Shown: positions 9,022 through 17,916 of the stretch, in pieces
Numbering within the stretch: position 1 is the first letter of the stretch
How the letters are laid out: every line of letters begins with the position of its first letter
DNA from: a gamma proteobacterium symbiont of Taylorina sp.
GTDB taxonomy: Bacteria > Pseudomonadota > Gammaproteobacteria > GRL18
Assembly: GCA_025655455.1 (NCBI GenBank)
Contig: JAHXIV010000042.1
Span: forward strand, 1-60,931
Direction: 5' to 3'
Length of the DNA: 60,931 nt
Translations under genes and position numbers: made by a program
Notes under the pieces: generated by a model
Database searches by the model: none
What the model was told of the DNA's origin: nothing
Seen by the model: the letters and a program-made list of their open reading frames with translations, nothing else

Positions 9022-10076
9022 AAAAAAAGGACTTAAACAAAAACATATTGATCATTAAAACCTCTTCTCTGGGTGATATCATACATACCCTTCCTGCACT
9101 GAGTGATGCTAAAACAGCTCTTGAAAATATCCGGTTTGACTGGATTGTAGAAGAAAATTTTGCTGAAATCCCTCACTGGCATCCCGCAGTTAGAAATGTT
9201 ATTCCAGTAGCTATTCGACGCTGGCGTAAAAATATACTGAAAACTATCCGCTCTGGTGAGTGGCGACAATTTAAGCAGGATTTGCAGCAGCAAAATTATG
9301 ATGCAGTGATTGATGCCCAGGGCTTATTAAAAAGTGCCTGGATAACATATCTGGCTAATGGCAAAAGCTATGGTCTGGATAAAAACTCTGCCAGAGAATC
9401 AATGGCATGCTATTTTTATCAACATCCTCTAACAATCTCCAAAAACAAACATGCAGTAGAACGTATTAGAGAGCTTTTTGCAAAAAGTCTTAATTACTCT
9501 TTAAAAGACCTGCCCCTTGATTATGGACTCTATAATAATTTAATCCATCAGAAAAACAATCAGACCAAAGATTCAAAACAGATTTTATTTCTACATGGCA
9601 CAACCTGGTCAACAAAACACTGGCCTGAGTCATACTGGGACGAACTGGCCAGACTACTCATAGATCAGGCCTGTCATATTGTTTTACCCTGGGGAAATAA
9701 AATAGAATATCAAAGAGCACTAAGAATAAAAGAACACTGTCAACAACCATCTCAGGTACTGGTTTTAAAAAAAATGAATCTCAATGAATTGGTAAAAGAG
9801 ATCATCAATGTTGATGCTGTAGTTGCTGTTGACACAGGACTGGCACATCTATGCGCTGCTTTAGATAAACCAACCATTGCTCTATATGGACCAACCAGCC
9901 CCGGATTAACAGGTACCTATGGTAAAAATCAACAGCATATCAAAGCAGCAATATCATGCTCCCCTTGTTTTAAAAAACAATGCAATAAAATCAAAAATAA
10001 TATTAATCCGGAATGTTATACTGACATTACACCTGAAAAAGTTTTGAGTTTTCTGGACTTAGGACAAAGCAAATGA
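9018..10076 (+). CDS. waaC: ADP-heptose:LPS heptosyltransferase I
   Basis: A GT9 enzyme adding the first heptose to Kdo in the LPS inner core. It has 352 residues. The N-terminus ILIIKTSSLGDIIHTLPALSDA is diagnostic for WaaC, followed by FDWIVEENFAEIP, DAQGLLKSAW and, near residue 272, VDTGLAHLCAALDKPTIALYG. The start codon is TTG, sharing bases with the waaF stop (TTGA). Several cysteines near the C-terminus (CSPCFKKQC) are also found in the preceding WaaF, suggesting a shared ancestry of the two tails. Confidence 0.95.
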   Translation: MKKKDLNKNILIIKTSSLGDIIHTLPALSDAKTALENIRFDWIVEENFAEIPHWHPAVRNVIPVAIRRWRKNILKTIRSGEWRQFKQDLQQQNYDAVIDAQGLLKSAWITYLANGKSYGLDKNSARESMACYFYQHPLTISKNKHAVERIRELFAKSLNYSLKDLPLDYGLYNNLIHQKNNQTKDSKQILFLHGTTWSTKHWPESYWDELARLLIDQACHIVLPWGNKIEYQRALRIKEHCQQPSQVLVLKKMNLNELVKEIINVDAVVAVDTGLAHLCAALDKPTIALYGPTSPGLTGTYGKNQQHIKAAISCSPCFKKQCNKIKNNINPECYTDITPEKVLSFLDLGQSK

Positions 10077-11239
10077 AGTTAGCTTTTGTATTGTTTAAAT
10101 ATTTCCCCTATGGTGGTTTAGAACGGGACTTTTTGCGTATAGCAAAAATATGTCAAACTCGGGGACATGAAATCTTTGTGTATAGCTTTATCTGGGAAGG
10201 TGATGTACCACAAGGGTTTAATCTAACGTTAGTTCCCGTTAAAGGCATTACCAACCACCAGCGTATCAGTAATTTTTCAAATACATTATCTCAACTCTTG
10301 TTAGAAGCAAAGAAGGCTGATAGATTTGATCTACTGATTGGCTTCAATAAAATGAAAGACCTCGATCTATACTATGCAGCTGATCCCTGCTATGAGGCCA
10401 AGGTACGTGAACAACATGGCAAACTCTATCGCTTAGGCAATCGCTATAAAATCTTTCAGGCTATGGAAGAAGCTGTTTTTGCTATTGATAAAAATGTAGA
10501 ACTGCTGTTTATCTCTGAAATACAAATGGAGAACTTCAAAAAAATCTATCATACACCAGATAAATATTTTCACTCACTACCACCGGGTGTTGATCGCTCA
10601 CGTATCCGTCCAGATAATGCTGATAAAATTCGCAGTAAAATGCGTCAGATCCTATCATTAAAAGAAGATGAAAACTTATTACTGATGATTGGCACAGGTT
10701 ATAAGCGAAAAGGGGTTGACCGGGCAATGCAGGCCTTAGCCAGTCTGCCTGAACCACTAAAAAGTAAAACTTATTTATTAGTAGCTGGTGAAGATAAAAT
10801 CAAGAAATATAAAGCTCTGGCAAAAAAACTGGGAATTGAAAATCAGGTTCATCTGCCGGGAGCCAGAGATGATGTGCCTGAATTGTTATTAGCCAGTGAT
10901 TTATTTATGCATCCGGCACGTCATGAGAATACCGGAACCGTATTATTAGAGGCAATAGCTGCAGGCATTCCACAGATCATCAGCGGTGTTTGCGGCTATG
11001 CCTTTCATATTGAAGCTGCCCAGGCCGGAAAGGTATTATCCGAACCCTTTCAACAGGTACAATATAATCAGGTGTTATTGGATATGCTGACTTCAGACCA
11101 CTGGCAGCAATGGCATAACAATGCTCTGCACTATATGCGCAATAGTGATATCTTCAGTATGCCCGACAAGGTATCTGATATTATTGAAGCAACAGGCAAA
11201 CAGCGTTCTATTGCTAATATTTATAAAAATATTCAATAA
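10073..11239 (+). CDS. waaG: LPS core glycosyltransferase WaaG (GT4)
   Basis: A retaining GT4 glycosyltransferase that, in relatives, adds the first outer-core hexose (glucose in E. coli, GalN in Pseudomonas) to heptose II. It has 388 residues. Visible motifs include FVLFKYFPYGGLERDFLRIA at the N-terminus, IGFNKMKDLDLYYAADPCY, LPPGVDRSR, GTGYKRKGVDRAMQAL, and the EX7E-type donor site in HPARHENTGTVLLEAIAAG. It overlaps waaC by four bases (ATGA) and is followed one base later by the next gene's start. The donor sugar cannot be told from sequence. Confidence 0.93.
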   Translation: MKLAFVLFKYFPYGGLERDFLRIAKICQTRGHEIFVYSFIWEGDVPQGFNLTLVPVKGITNHQRISNFSNTLSQLLLEAKKADRFDLLIGFNKMKDLDLYYAADPCYEAKVREQHGKLYRLGNRYKIFQAMEEAVFAIDKNVELLFISEIQMENFKKIYHTPDKYFHSLPPGVDRSRIRPDNADKIRSKMRQILSLKEDENLLLMIGTGYKRKGVDRAMQALASLPEPLKSKTYLLVAGEDKIKKYKALAKKLGIENQVHLPGARDDVPELLLASDLFMHPARHENTGTVLLEAIAAGIPQIISGVCGYAFHIEAAQAGKVLSEPFQQVQYNQVLLDMLTSDHWQQWHNNALHYMRNSDIFSMPDKVSDIIEATGKQRSIANIYKNIQ

Positions 11240-11240
11240 A

Positions 11241-12710
11241 ATGCCCGAATCAATCAGAACGATTACATTACAGGCTCTGCAAGAAGCAAGCTTTACAATG
11301 ACTTTGCCAGTTCAAATCAGTTTTAATCAGCAGGTGGTTCTATGCCATAAATTACTGCGTATAGTGCCAGCCAAACGATTGGTCTTTTCAGGACTATTGC
11401 TTAGTAAAAAAAAGGTTGATAAAGAGGGGCTTGATAAAAAAGTAATTATCAAGCTTTTTATTCACTCAAGCAGGGCAAAAAAACATTGGCAACGAGAATG
11501 TGCCGGTGCAAAATTACTCAGTGACAAGCAAATTCTCTCCCCAGATATTATTACACAGGGATTTTCAGATGAAGGTATTTACTATCTTATTTTTCCTTTT
11601 ATTGAGGGGCAGAATCTAGCACAATTCTGGAAAAAAAATCCTCCAAATAAAAAAGAACAAAAACTTAAGGAATTGATGCCTGTTATAGAAAAACATCATC
11701 GTGCAGGTCTGACACATCAGGATTTACATTATGCAAACTTTTTGCTTTCCAGCAATCACTCTATTTATACTTTAGATGGTGAAGAAGTTAAAGTTTCTAC
11801 TGCACCATTAGCTAAGGAAACACGTCTAAAAAATCTGGCTTTGTTTTTAGCCCAGACCTTTGACTTAAACCAGTCAATCAGCTGCACATTACTGCAGGAG
11901 TATATTTCTTTAACTTCTTTAACACTGGAAAAGCCCCTGTGTAAACAATTCTGGCAATGGATCAAAATTTATCAACAACAACGTATTGTTCAATATTTAA
12001 AAAAGATGCTAAGAGAATGCACAGAGGTTATTTTTAATACAAGCTCTCAGGGATACACCTTATGTCGCAGAGAATCCCATACTCCAGCTATACAACACTT
12101 ACTGGAACAGCCAGAACAATTTTTTCAGGATAAAAATTCAGTTTACTTAAAGCAGGGCAATACCTGCACCGTTAAGTCTGTTCTGCTTGATAATGAACGT
12201 TATGTGATAAAGCGCTACAATCCTAAAGGTCTGCTATATGAGTTAAAACACAAGGGACAAATGTCCAGAGCCAGAAGATCCTGGAACAATGCCCATTTGC
12301 TGAGATTTATTGGCATTTTGACACCTGAACCAGTTGCCCTGATAGAACAACAACCTGAATTAGGAAAACGCTGCAGTTATTTTATCTGTAAATTTCAGGC
12401 AGGGCAGACCAGCTGGGACTTCTTCTCTGATAAAGAACCACCCAACAAAACATTAGTCGCAGATAAACTACTATCAATACTCAAACGTCTCAGCGAATAT
12501 AAAATTACTCATGGTGATCTTAAAGGCAGTAATTTCCTCATTCATCATAATCAGGTCTGGCTGCTGGATCTGGATGCCATGGTTCAACACAAATTTAACT
12601 GGACTTTTAATAAAAAATGGCAACGTGATAAACGCCGTTTTTTAAAAAACTGGGATAAGAAAAAAACCTATACCCCCTGGAAGAAACATTTTAATCATTA
12701 CTTACCTTAA
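11241..12710 (+). CDS. Fused double kinase of the Kdo/WaaP LPS kinase type
   Basis: The ATG at 11241, one base after the waaG stop, gives 489 residues; a longer in-frame reading from 11121 would run inside waaG. Two kinase-fold halves are visible. The first has a candidate ATP lysine in VIIKLF (about K71), a catalytic loop HQDLHYANFLL (159-169) and LDGE as the DFG counterpart. The second has YVIKRY, HGDLKGSNFLI (about 424-434) and LLDLDAM. Both keep the catalytic Asp and the metal-binding Asn, so both may be active. Such enzymes phosphorylate heptose or Kdo in the inner core. Two kinase halves in one chain is unusual among characterised LPS kinases. A similar gene at 19517 is probably a paralogue. 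Confidence 0.8.
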   Translation: MPESIRTITLQALQEASFTMTLPVQISFNQQVVLCHKLLRIVPAKRLVFSGLLLSKKKVDKEGLDKKVIIKLFIHSSRAKKHWQRECAGAKLLSDKQILSPDIITQGFSDEGIYYLIFPFIEGQNLAQFWKKNPPNKKEQKLKELMPVIEKHHRAGLTHQDLHYANFLLSSNHSIYTLDGEEVKVSTAPLAKETRLKNLALFLAQTFDLNQSISCTLLQEYISLTSLTLEKPLCKQFWQWIKIYQQQRIVQYLKKMLRECTEVIFNTSSQGYTLCRRESHTPAIQHLLEQPEQFFQDKNSVYLKQGNTCTVKSVLLDNERYVIKRYNPKGLLYELKHKGQMSRARRSWNNAHLLRFIGILTPEPVALIEQQPELGKRCSYFICKFQAGQTSWDFFSDKEPPNKTLVADKLLSILKRLSEYKITHGDLKGSNFLIHHNQVWLLDLDAMVQHKFNWTFNKKWQRDKRRFLKNWDKKKTYTPWKKHFNHYLP

Positions 12711-12730
12711 TTAGCTGGATTACTTTACCT

Positions 12731-13291
12731 ATGTCTATTACAAAGCATTTATTTTTTCTTGTTGTTATTTCCTCATTAAGTGCTTGTGCTTCACTCAATA
12801 AAGAAGAATGTCAGCAGGCTGACTGGTATGATATTGGTTATCATGACGGAAAATCAGGCTATAAGGTATCACGTCTTTCCGATCACCGTCAGGCATGTGC
12901 TGAACATCATATTTACCCTGATAAAATGCGCTACAAGCAAGGATACAATTTAGGTCTGATTCATTATTGTACACCTGAAAATGCTTTACAGACGGGTCTT
13001 GCTGGAAACACCTATCAAGGTATATGTCCACATGAAGCAGAAAAAAGTTTTTTAAAAAAATACTATCAGGGAAAAGCCATTTATGATCTTAGTAATGAAA
13101 TCGATAAACATCACAGTCGAATTTCTTCGGTAGAATATATTTTAAAACGAGATAAAAAGAAAAATAAACTGACAACAGCAGAAATCAGAGCATATAAAAA
13201 TGAACTCATAGAATTGAAAATTAGAATTGAAGAAAAGCAAAAGCATCTTTACTATATGAAAGGCAAAGCAGATAGTTCTTTATACAATTGA
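12731..13291 (+). CDS. DUF2799 lipoprotein
   Basis: A 186-residue predicted lipoprotein. A hydrophobic N-terminus (LFFLVVISSL) leads to the lipobox LSAC near residue 19. The mature part carries WYDIGYHDGKSGY, the repeat-like RYKQGYNLGLIHYCTP and NTYQGICP, which mark the DUF2799 family of unknown function. A charged, probably coiled-coil tail follows (about residues 120-180). It lies 20 bases after the double kinase and may be the last gene of the waa transcript. The lipobox has no Asp at +2, so outer-membrane sorting is likely. Confidence 0.85.
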   Translation: MSITKHLFFLVVISSLSACASLNKEECQQADWYDIGYHDGKSGYKVSRLSDHRQACAEHHIYPDKMRYKQGYNLGLIHYCTPENALQTGLAGNTYQGICPHEAEKSFLKKYYQGKAIYDLSNEIDKHHSRISSVEYILKRDKKKNKLTTAEIRAYKNELIELKIRIEEKQKHLYYMKGKADSSLYN

Positions 13292-13367
13292 ATAATGTCT
13301 ATAATTTAAAAATGAACAAAATCATCTATGACTGCAACAGTGATATGTAGTGATACAACGGACTTTT

Positions 13368-13427
13368 TGCTAACGACACTAATCAGCCGCACGGCTTTTT
13401 GTGTCGGCTGAATTAGCCTTGTTGGAT
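13368..13427 (-). other. attC-like hairpin at the 3' end of a methyltransferase gene
   Basis: On the minus strand this 60-base stretch starts ATCCAAC (fits RYYYAAC) and ends with GTTAGCA (5 of 7 for GTTRRRY). Between them CTAATCAGCCG (13379-13389) and CGGCTGAATTAG (13405-13416) pair with a single bulge. The methyltransferase stop codon falls in the stem, as often seen in integron cassettes. Size and layout suit a short attC. No matching site was found on the 5' side of the gene, so a plain hairpin cannot be excluded. Confidence 0.35.
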
Positions 13428-14149
13428 GCCTTTCTTCCTCCGAAGAGAGCCAATTCAAAAACTTTAAAAAAGCAATCAACATCGGTGTAGCCGATATGCC
13501 TCAGCCATTGGCACTGGTCTTCTACCCGAGCTAGAATATTTTCCTTCTTGTCCAAGCGTCTATAGTATTTATCAGCAATCGAATCCCGGTTTGCAGTGGT
13601 GTTGGATTTGCTATGAAAGTGATGCAGATGGTCAATGAAAAAGTCATCAAACAGTTCTTCTCCGGCTTGGGTGATAGAGGCCACGTGTTCCAGATTCAGA
13701 AATACGCCGCCGGGCGTGAGAAGATCGAATATCTCGGAGTAAAGCTCACGTTTTCGTTCGTTAGGCTGGTGGTGGATGGCGAATCCAGACACCACTATGT
13801 CAAAGGAGCCAAGTGGGTTTGTGACATCGAGCCATTGAGGGGAAGCGAAATCCCCCTTCACGACAATCGCTTTAGGAAACGTCTCAACTTTCTTGCGAGC
13901 AGCATCTAGCATCGGGTCGGAAAAATCTACAAACAGACCGTTTGAAGACGGGAATCGATTGAGGAGAAAATGTCCAAGAATTCCGTTGCCGCATCCAAGA
14001 TCAAGGATATGCTTTGGTGATGCACACCAGAGATCAACAATCTTACCGATCACAGCAAGTTGCAGATCGGCTCCAGGGATAGTTCCACGTACACCGTTAA
14101 GATAGACTTCGGTAAGTTCTGGGTTTTGCCACTCGCTCTTCTGCTCCAT
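13379..14149 (-). CDS. Class I SAM-dependent methyltransferase
   Basis: A 256-residue methyltransferase. SAM-binding motif I is ILDLGCGNGILGHFL (about residues 42-56); later come VDFSDPMLDAA, VVKGDF, and FDIVVSGFAIHHQP. A strong ribosome-binding site (AAGGAGAG) precedes ATG 14149. The substrate is unknown; the HHQP signature and overall form resemble UbiE-like or trans-aconitate-type enzymes. Base composition by eye is richer in G+C than the neighbouring genes and the 3' end lies in an attC-like hairpin, so it looks acquired. It is flanked by convergent DUF2799 and co-directional DUF1090 genes with no functional link. Confidence 0.85.
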   Translation of the reverse strand: MEQKSEWQNPELTEVYLNGVRGTIPGADLQLAVIGKIVDLWCASPKHILDLGCGNGILGHFLLNRFPSSNGLFVDFSDPMLDAARKKVETFPKAIVVKGDFASPQWLDVTNPLGSFDIVVSGFAIHHQPNERKRELYSEIFDLLTPGGVFLNLEHVASITQAGEELFDDFFIDHLHHFHSKSNTTANRDSIADKYYRRLDKKENILARVEDQCQWLRHIGYTDVDCFFKVFELALFGGRKASNKANSADTKSRAAD

Positions 14150-14204
14150 TATCTCTCCTTACGCCTGCTTTCTCTGTTCATGTGCATATTTTGGTTGGCT
14201 TTCT

Positions 14205-14624
14205 TTAATCTAAGTTGGACAGCTCATCTTCAAGATGTTTTATCTTGTTTTTCTCTTCTTCAATTTTTTCTTGGTATTTACGAACTTTATCTATTTTTCC
14301 ATATTCTTTAGCTTCCTTGAGATCGGATTCATATTCTACAATCTCGTTATTAGCTTCTTCTATTTCTTCGACCAAATCTTCCTTGAGACCTTTATCAGTA
14401 CAATGCTCCTTCGCATTTTCCAATGATCTTGTTAATCCATTGACTTTACCTTTATTCCCTTTTTCCTGAGCAATCTTAAGTTGTCTTTCAATTTCGCAAT
14501 ATTTCTTTTCACAACCTTTTAAATTGTCACAATCAGATGAAGCGAAGACTGAAACAGATATTGAAACAAATAGTACACTAATTGATGCAACGGTTAAAAA
14601 TAATGCTGTTACTTGTTTGGTCAT
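14205..14624 (-). CDS. DUF1090 (YqjC-like) periplasmic protein
   Basis: A 139-residue protein with a signal peptide (hydrophobic residues 7-26, cleavage after VFASS). The mature chain begins CDNLKGCEKKYCEIERQL and is then almost wholly charged helix, with CTDKGLKEDLVEEIEEA, matching the DUF1090 family whose E. coli member is YqjC. A long coiled coil is expected. The function of the family is unknown. It stands 55 bases upstream of the methyltransferase on the same strand; whether they share a transcript is unclear. Confidence 0.8.
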   Translation of the reverse strand: MTKQVTALFLTVASISVLFVSISVSVFASSDCDNLKGCEKKYCEIERQLKIAQEKGNKGKVNGLTRSLENAKEHCTDKGLKEDLVEEIEEANNEIVEYESDLKEAKEYGKIDKVRKYQEKIEEEKNKIKHLEDELSNLD

Positions 14625-14885
14625 AATTTACTTCCTTTTCCTTGTTAAGCTCTCACGTTTGCATCAATTTTAAAGTAGTCGTTCCACTGAACTTTCTGGC
14701 ATGGGATACCTTTATCTTCAGCTAAATCTTTATAAGAATCCCCTGAATTGTTCTATTTTGCCGATTTCTCTATCATTAGGCAAGGGAATTACTCATTAGT
14801 TAAAATGCTGCTTTTTATTAAATAGGGTCACGAAGATAGGTTAAGAGAGGAATAACGTAAAAGTTATTCGGTGTGTGATGTTATG
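14625..14885. other. Intergenic stretch with a possible gene fragment
   Basis: On the minus strand 14645-14752 is open for 36 codons and reads SYKDLAEDKGIPCQ then QWNDYFKIDANVRA before TAA. The composition is protein-like but there is no start codon, and an in-frame TAG precedes it, so it may be a decayed gene end. A 7-bp AT-rich hairpin lies at 14850-14869 just beyond the short-chain dehydrogenase stop, without a T-run. Confidence 0.3.
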
Positions 14886-15617
14886 TTAAATACTCATTCC
14901 TTTGAACTTCCATTCGGGAATATTTCTAATAATTAACATAATCCAGTACCAGATCCATTTTGTATAGAGAATATTTTTATTTTTCTGCTGTGCTCTGTAA
15001 ATATCAATGGCCACTTCTTCAGGCTGAGCAGTCAGTTTTTCAGGCAATTCCATGTCTTTAGTCATACTGGTCGCCACAAATCCGGGATTAACCGTCATTA
15101 CATGGACTTGTGAACTATACAACCGATTTCTCAGGCCGGAAAGATAGGCTGTCAACGCTGCTTTGGCAGAACCGTAAGTATAATTACTCTTACGACCTCT
15201 ATCTCCAGCCACTGAACTGATAGCCACCATAAAACCGCTTTTTCTCTTTTCAAAATCATCGGCGATGATATTAAACAAACTGACCACGCCCGTATAATTG
15301 CTATTAATAATAAGCTGAGCCTCATTAAAATCAGTCTGAGATTTTTCCTGATCGCCAAGATAACCAACAGCACAAATAACACCCAAGGGTTTTTCCTCAA
15401 GTTGCTCATAAAACAAGGAATGACTCTTATAGTTCAGAATATCCAATTCAACTGTTTTAACCTTCCTTTGACTTCTGACTATAATGTCATTGGCAAATTC
15501 TTTTAATTCATCTGCATTTCTGGCAGCCAGATAGAGATCATAGCCATGCTTGGCATATTCTCTGGCAGTTGCTTTGGCTATATCACTGCGGGCACCAATA
15601 ATTAAAACATAACTCAT
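14886..15617 (-). CDS. DprE2-like short-chain dehydrogenase
   Basis: The start MSYVLIIGARSD at 15617 is preferred because GGGGAAAA lies just upstream; a longer reading begins at 15641. This gives 243 residues. The Rossmann motif IIGARSDIAKATA, the ISSVAGDRGR strand, YGSAKAAL with the catalytic Tyr-x3-Lys, and NPGFVATSMT mark an SDR. Its place directly after a DprE1-like oxidase suggests the NADH-dependent reductase that finishes 2'-epimerisation of polyprenyl-phosphoryl ribose to arabinose. A hydrophobic C-terminal stretch (WIWYWIMLII) could anchor it to the membrane, as suits a lipid-linked substrate. The assignment is by family and context. Confidence 0.82.
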   Translation of the reverse strand: MSYVLIIGARSDIAKATAREYAKHGYDLYLAARNADELKEFANDIIVRSQRKVKTVELDILNYKSHSLFYEQLEEKPLGVICAVGYLGDQEKSQTDFNEAQLIINSNYTGVVSLFNIIADDFEKRKSGFMVAISSVAGDRGRKSNYTYGSAKAALTAYLSGLRNRLYSSQVHVMTVNPGFVATSMTKDMELPEKLTAQPEEVAIDIYRAQQKNKNILYTKWIWYWIMLIIRNIPEWKFKGMSI

Positions 15618-15630
15618 GATTTTCCCCGGA

Positions 15631-16929
15631 TTAGATTTCAACTCGCTTGGATTGTAATGACTGAAATTTTATGTCCATTTTATGCTCTTTTCTAAATTTT
15701 CTAAACGTTTCTATCTGTGGATAGCCCTGCTCAAAAACTGCTTTACTCACCCTGACATCTTTGCTCAGATAGATACGTCCCTTATATTGCAGAACGATTT
15801 CATCTAACTTATCCAGCAATTCAAAAAGACCGCTCTCTATTTTAAAATCCAGAGCCAGGCTATAGCCTTCCATAGGAAAAGAAAGATAATTCTCATTGGC
15901 CGGACCATAAAGTTTGAGTATTGCCAGAAAAGAACCTTTGCCGGAAGCAGCAATTGTTTTCAAAACAGCTTGTAATCCTTCATAACTCATTTCTTTGGGT
16001 ATAATAAACTGATATTGTGTAAATCCCTTTCTGCCATAAATTCGATTCCAGTGTCCGATTGCATCCAGTGGATAGAAAAAAGTATCAATGTCTACTTTTT
16101 GTCTGGAGATTCGCTGTTTCACTTTTCCATAATAAAGCCGGTTAAACGCACGTACACTCCAGTTATTTAAGGCAAAACCAGGAAAATCAAACGGAATAGA
16201 GAATTTCTCCGCAGGAGTATAATCCAGTTGCCCGTCATCCCTGAAATCCCCCGTCATTAACAGACACCGGCCAAGACTATCACCCTTTGCAAGACAATCA
16301 ATCCATGCCACAGAATAGGGTGAGCCCCTGTATTCTTCAAAGGCTGCAAAAGTTTCTTTTAAATTCTGAGTTTTAATCGTTGTCTGATTAATATATTGGG
16401 AGTTGATTTTTTTCAGGATGAGTTTTGCATTAAGAATAATACCAGTCAACCCCATCCCCCCACAGGTAGCCTTAAAAAGCTCCGGTATCAATTTTTTAGA
16501 GCAAGTCACAATCTGTCCATCAGTAAGCATAATTTCAAATTCTTCAACGCACTCACTGAAACAACCTTCAATATGATGATTTTTACCATGTACATCTGAG
16601 GCAATAGCACCACCCACTGTAATTAACTTAGTCCCGGGTGTCACCTTAAGAAACCATCCTCTGGGAACAAAGGAGTTTAGTATTTCCGCAAGAAGCACAC
16701 CTGACTGGACATGTAATATGCCTTTTTTCTCATCAAAATTAATAAAATAATCATGCATTTTCATATGAATAATGCTCTCACTTAAAGCACTATCACCATA
16801 GCTTCTACCATTACCATAGGGAATAATTTCACCTTGTGAGTCAATAACAGGCACCAGTTGTTCCTCACTCTCAAAGGGATAAACAATATTATTAACAATA
16901 GGATAACGCCCCCAACTCTTAAGACTCAT
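15631..16929 (-). CDS. DprE1-like FAD-linked polyprenyl-phosphoribose oxidase
   Basis: A 432-residue member of the vanillyl-alcohol-oxidase/PCMH flavoenzyme family. The FAD-binding segment PYGNGRSYGDSAL (37-49) and GGAIASDVHGKNHH (106-119) closely match the mycobacterial DprE1 signatures. YLSKDVR near the C-terminus corresponds to the DprE1 segment holding an active-site lysine. In mycobacteria the enzyme oxidises C2' of decaprenylphosphoryl-ribose, and DprE2 then reduces the keto intermediate. The gene lies between the ubiA-like and dprE2-like genes, with its 3' end close to or overlapping the dprE2-like start, giving a three-gene operon. The polyprenol here is probably undecaprenol; that is inference. 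Confidence 0.88.
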   Translation of the reverse strand: MSLKSWGRYPIVNNIVYPFESEEQLVPVIDSQGEIIPYGNGRSYGDSALSESIIHMKMHDYFINFDEKKGILHVQSGVLLAEILNSFVPRGWFLKVTPGTKLITVGGAIASDVHGKNHHIEGCFSECVEEFEIMLTDGQIVTCSKKLIPELFKATCGGMGLTGIILNAKLILKKINSQYINQTTIKTQNLKETFAAFEEYRGSPYSVAWIDCLAKGDSLGRCLLMTGDFRDDGQLDYTPAEKFSIPFDFPGFALNNWSVRAFNRLYYGKVKQRISRQKVDIDTFFYPLDAIGHWNRIYGRKGFTQYQFIIPKEMSYEGLQAVLKTIAASGKGSFLAILKLYGPANENYLSFPMEGYSLALDFKIESGLFELLDKLDEIVLQYKGRIYLSKDVRVSKAVFEQGYPQIETFRKFRKEHKMDIKFQSLQSKRVEI

Positions 16930-16962
16930 AAAGTGATTCCCTTTTGAAGTGCAAGGCAGGCA

Positions 16963-17832
16963 TTAATAAATAATCCAGGCAAACGAACTGATCCAGCCTA
17001 ATAATATTAATTGCATAAAATGATCACTGAGAACAATTCGGGTCGGTGAACCGCTATTATTTTCAACCAGAGCCATTTGTAAATAACGCAGAACACCAAC
17101 TATCACAAAAATAGCCGTAAGATAGAGATATTCACTTTGTACTCGCTCAATAATTTCCGATGTAGTGGTATAAATAGTATAAGCAACAATAACAACAGAG
17201 GCCATAATCATCATAGCACTATCCAGAAATGGTAAATTATAACCATCAATAACTTTACGCATTTTTTTCCCTGTTTCCAGATAAATGACAACATCATCCC
17301 TGCGCTTGGCCAAAGCCATAAAAAGAGCCAGCAGAAAGGTCATAATAACAATCCACATGGAAAGATGGATACCACTCACGGCAGAACCAACAAAGAGGCG
17401 AATGACAAAGCCAGTGGCGATAATAGTAACATCCAGAATCGCAATATGTTTAAGATAGAGGCTGTAAGCAATATTCATCAACACATAGCATGCAAGAATC
17501 ACTGTTGCCTGAATAGAAAGAAGTGTCATCAGGAAAAATCCCGCGACAAACAACAGCATCATAATTATAATTGCCTGTGGCTTACCAATAAGCCCTGATG
17601 CTAAAGGACGATTCTTTTTTTGGGGATGCTGTCTATCTTCTTCAATGTCATAGTAGTCATTGAAAATATAGATCGCACTGGCTGAGATTGAAAAAGCAAT
17701 AAAAGCAATAAAAGTAGTAAATAACAGCTCAGTTTCAGTAATTTTTAATGCGAAAAAAAGTGGCATGAATATAAAGAGATTTTTTATATATTGATGCGGC
17801 CGCATGAGCTGAATAATGGCAGATAGTTTCAA
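16963..17832 (-). CDS. UbiA-family polyprenyl-phosphate phosphoribosyltransferase-like protein
   Basis: A 289-residue multi-span membrane enzyme. The first Asp-rich motif is NDYYDIEEDRQHP then KKNRPLASG (58-80), which fits the phosphoribosyltransferase branch of the UbiA family (mycobacterial Rv3806c). The second conserved region reads YLKHIAILDVTIIATGFVIR. Rv3806c transfers 5-phosphoribose from PRPP to decaprenyl phosphate, the entry step for arabinofuranose donors. The start is TTG at 17832 with an AGAGA site upstream. It heads the ubiA-dprE1-dprE2 operon and is divergent from waaP across 84 bases. No separate phosphatase gene for the intermediate is seen in the operon. Confidence 0.85.
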   Translation of the reverse strand: MKLSAIIQLMRPHQYIKNLFIFMPLFFALKITETELLFTTFIAFIAFSISASAIYIFNDYYDIEEDRQHPQKKNRPLASGLIGKPQAIIIMMLLFVAGFFLMTLLSIQATVILACYVLMNIAYSLYLKHIAILDVTIIATGFVIRLFVGSAVSGIHLSMWIVIMTFLLALFMALAKRRDDVVIYLETGKKMRKVIDGYNLPFLDSAMMIMASVVIVAYTIYTTTSEIIERVQSEYLYLTAIFVIVGVLRYLQMALVENNSGSPTRIVLSDHFMQLILLGWISSFAWIIY

Positions 17833-17916
17833 TATAATTTCTCTTTTGTTATATTTTTTCTTATATTATACTAAACTGAGACATTGAATAAAATCATAAA
17901 TAATGACAATCAGACC

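Noticed and set aside
11121..11240. Upstream extension of the first double kinase
   Set aside because: The 40 extra codons lie inside waaG; the ATG right after the waaG stop fits operon spacing and domain start.
13613..14105. Long plus-strand frames opposite the methyltransferase gene
   Set aside because: They are mirror frames of a well-supported coding sequence with a strong start signal on the minus strand.
14850..14869. Terminator hairpin after the DprE2-like gene
   Set aside because: Only seven AT-rich pairs and no T-run on the transcribed side.
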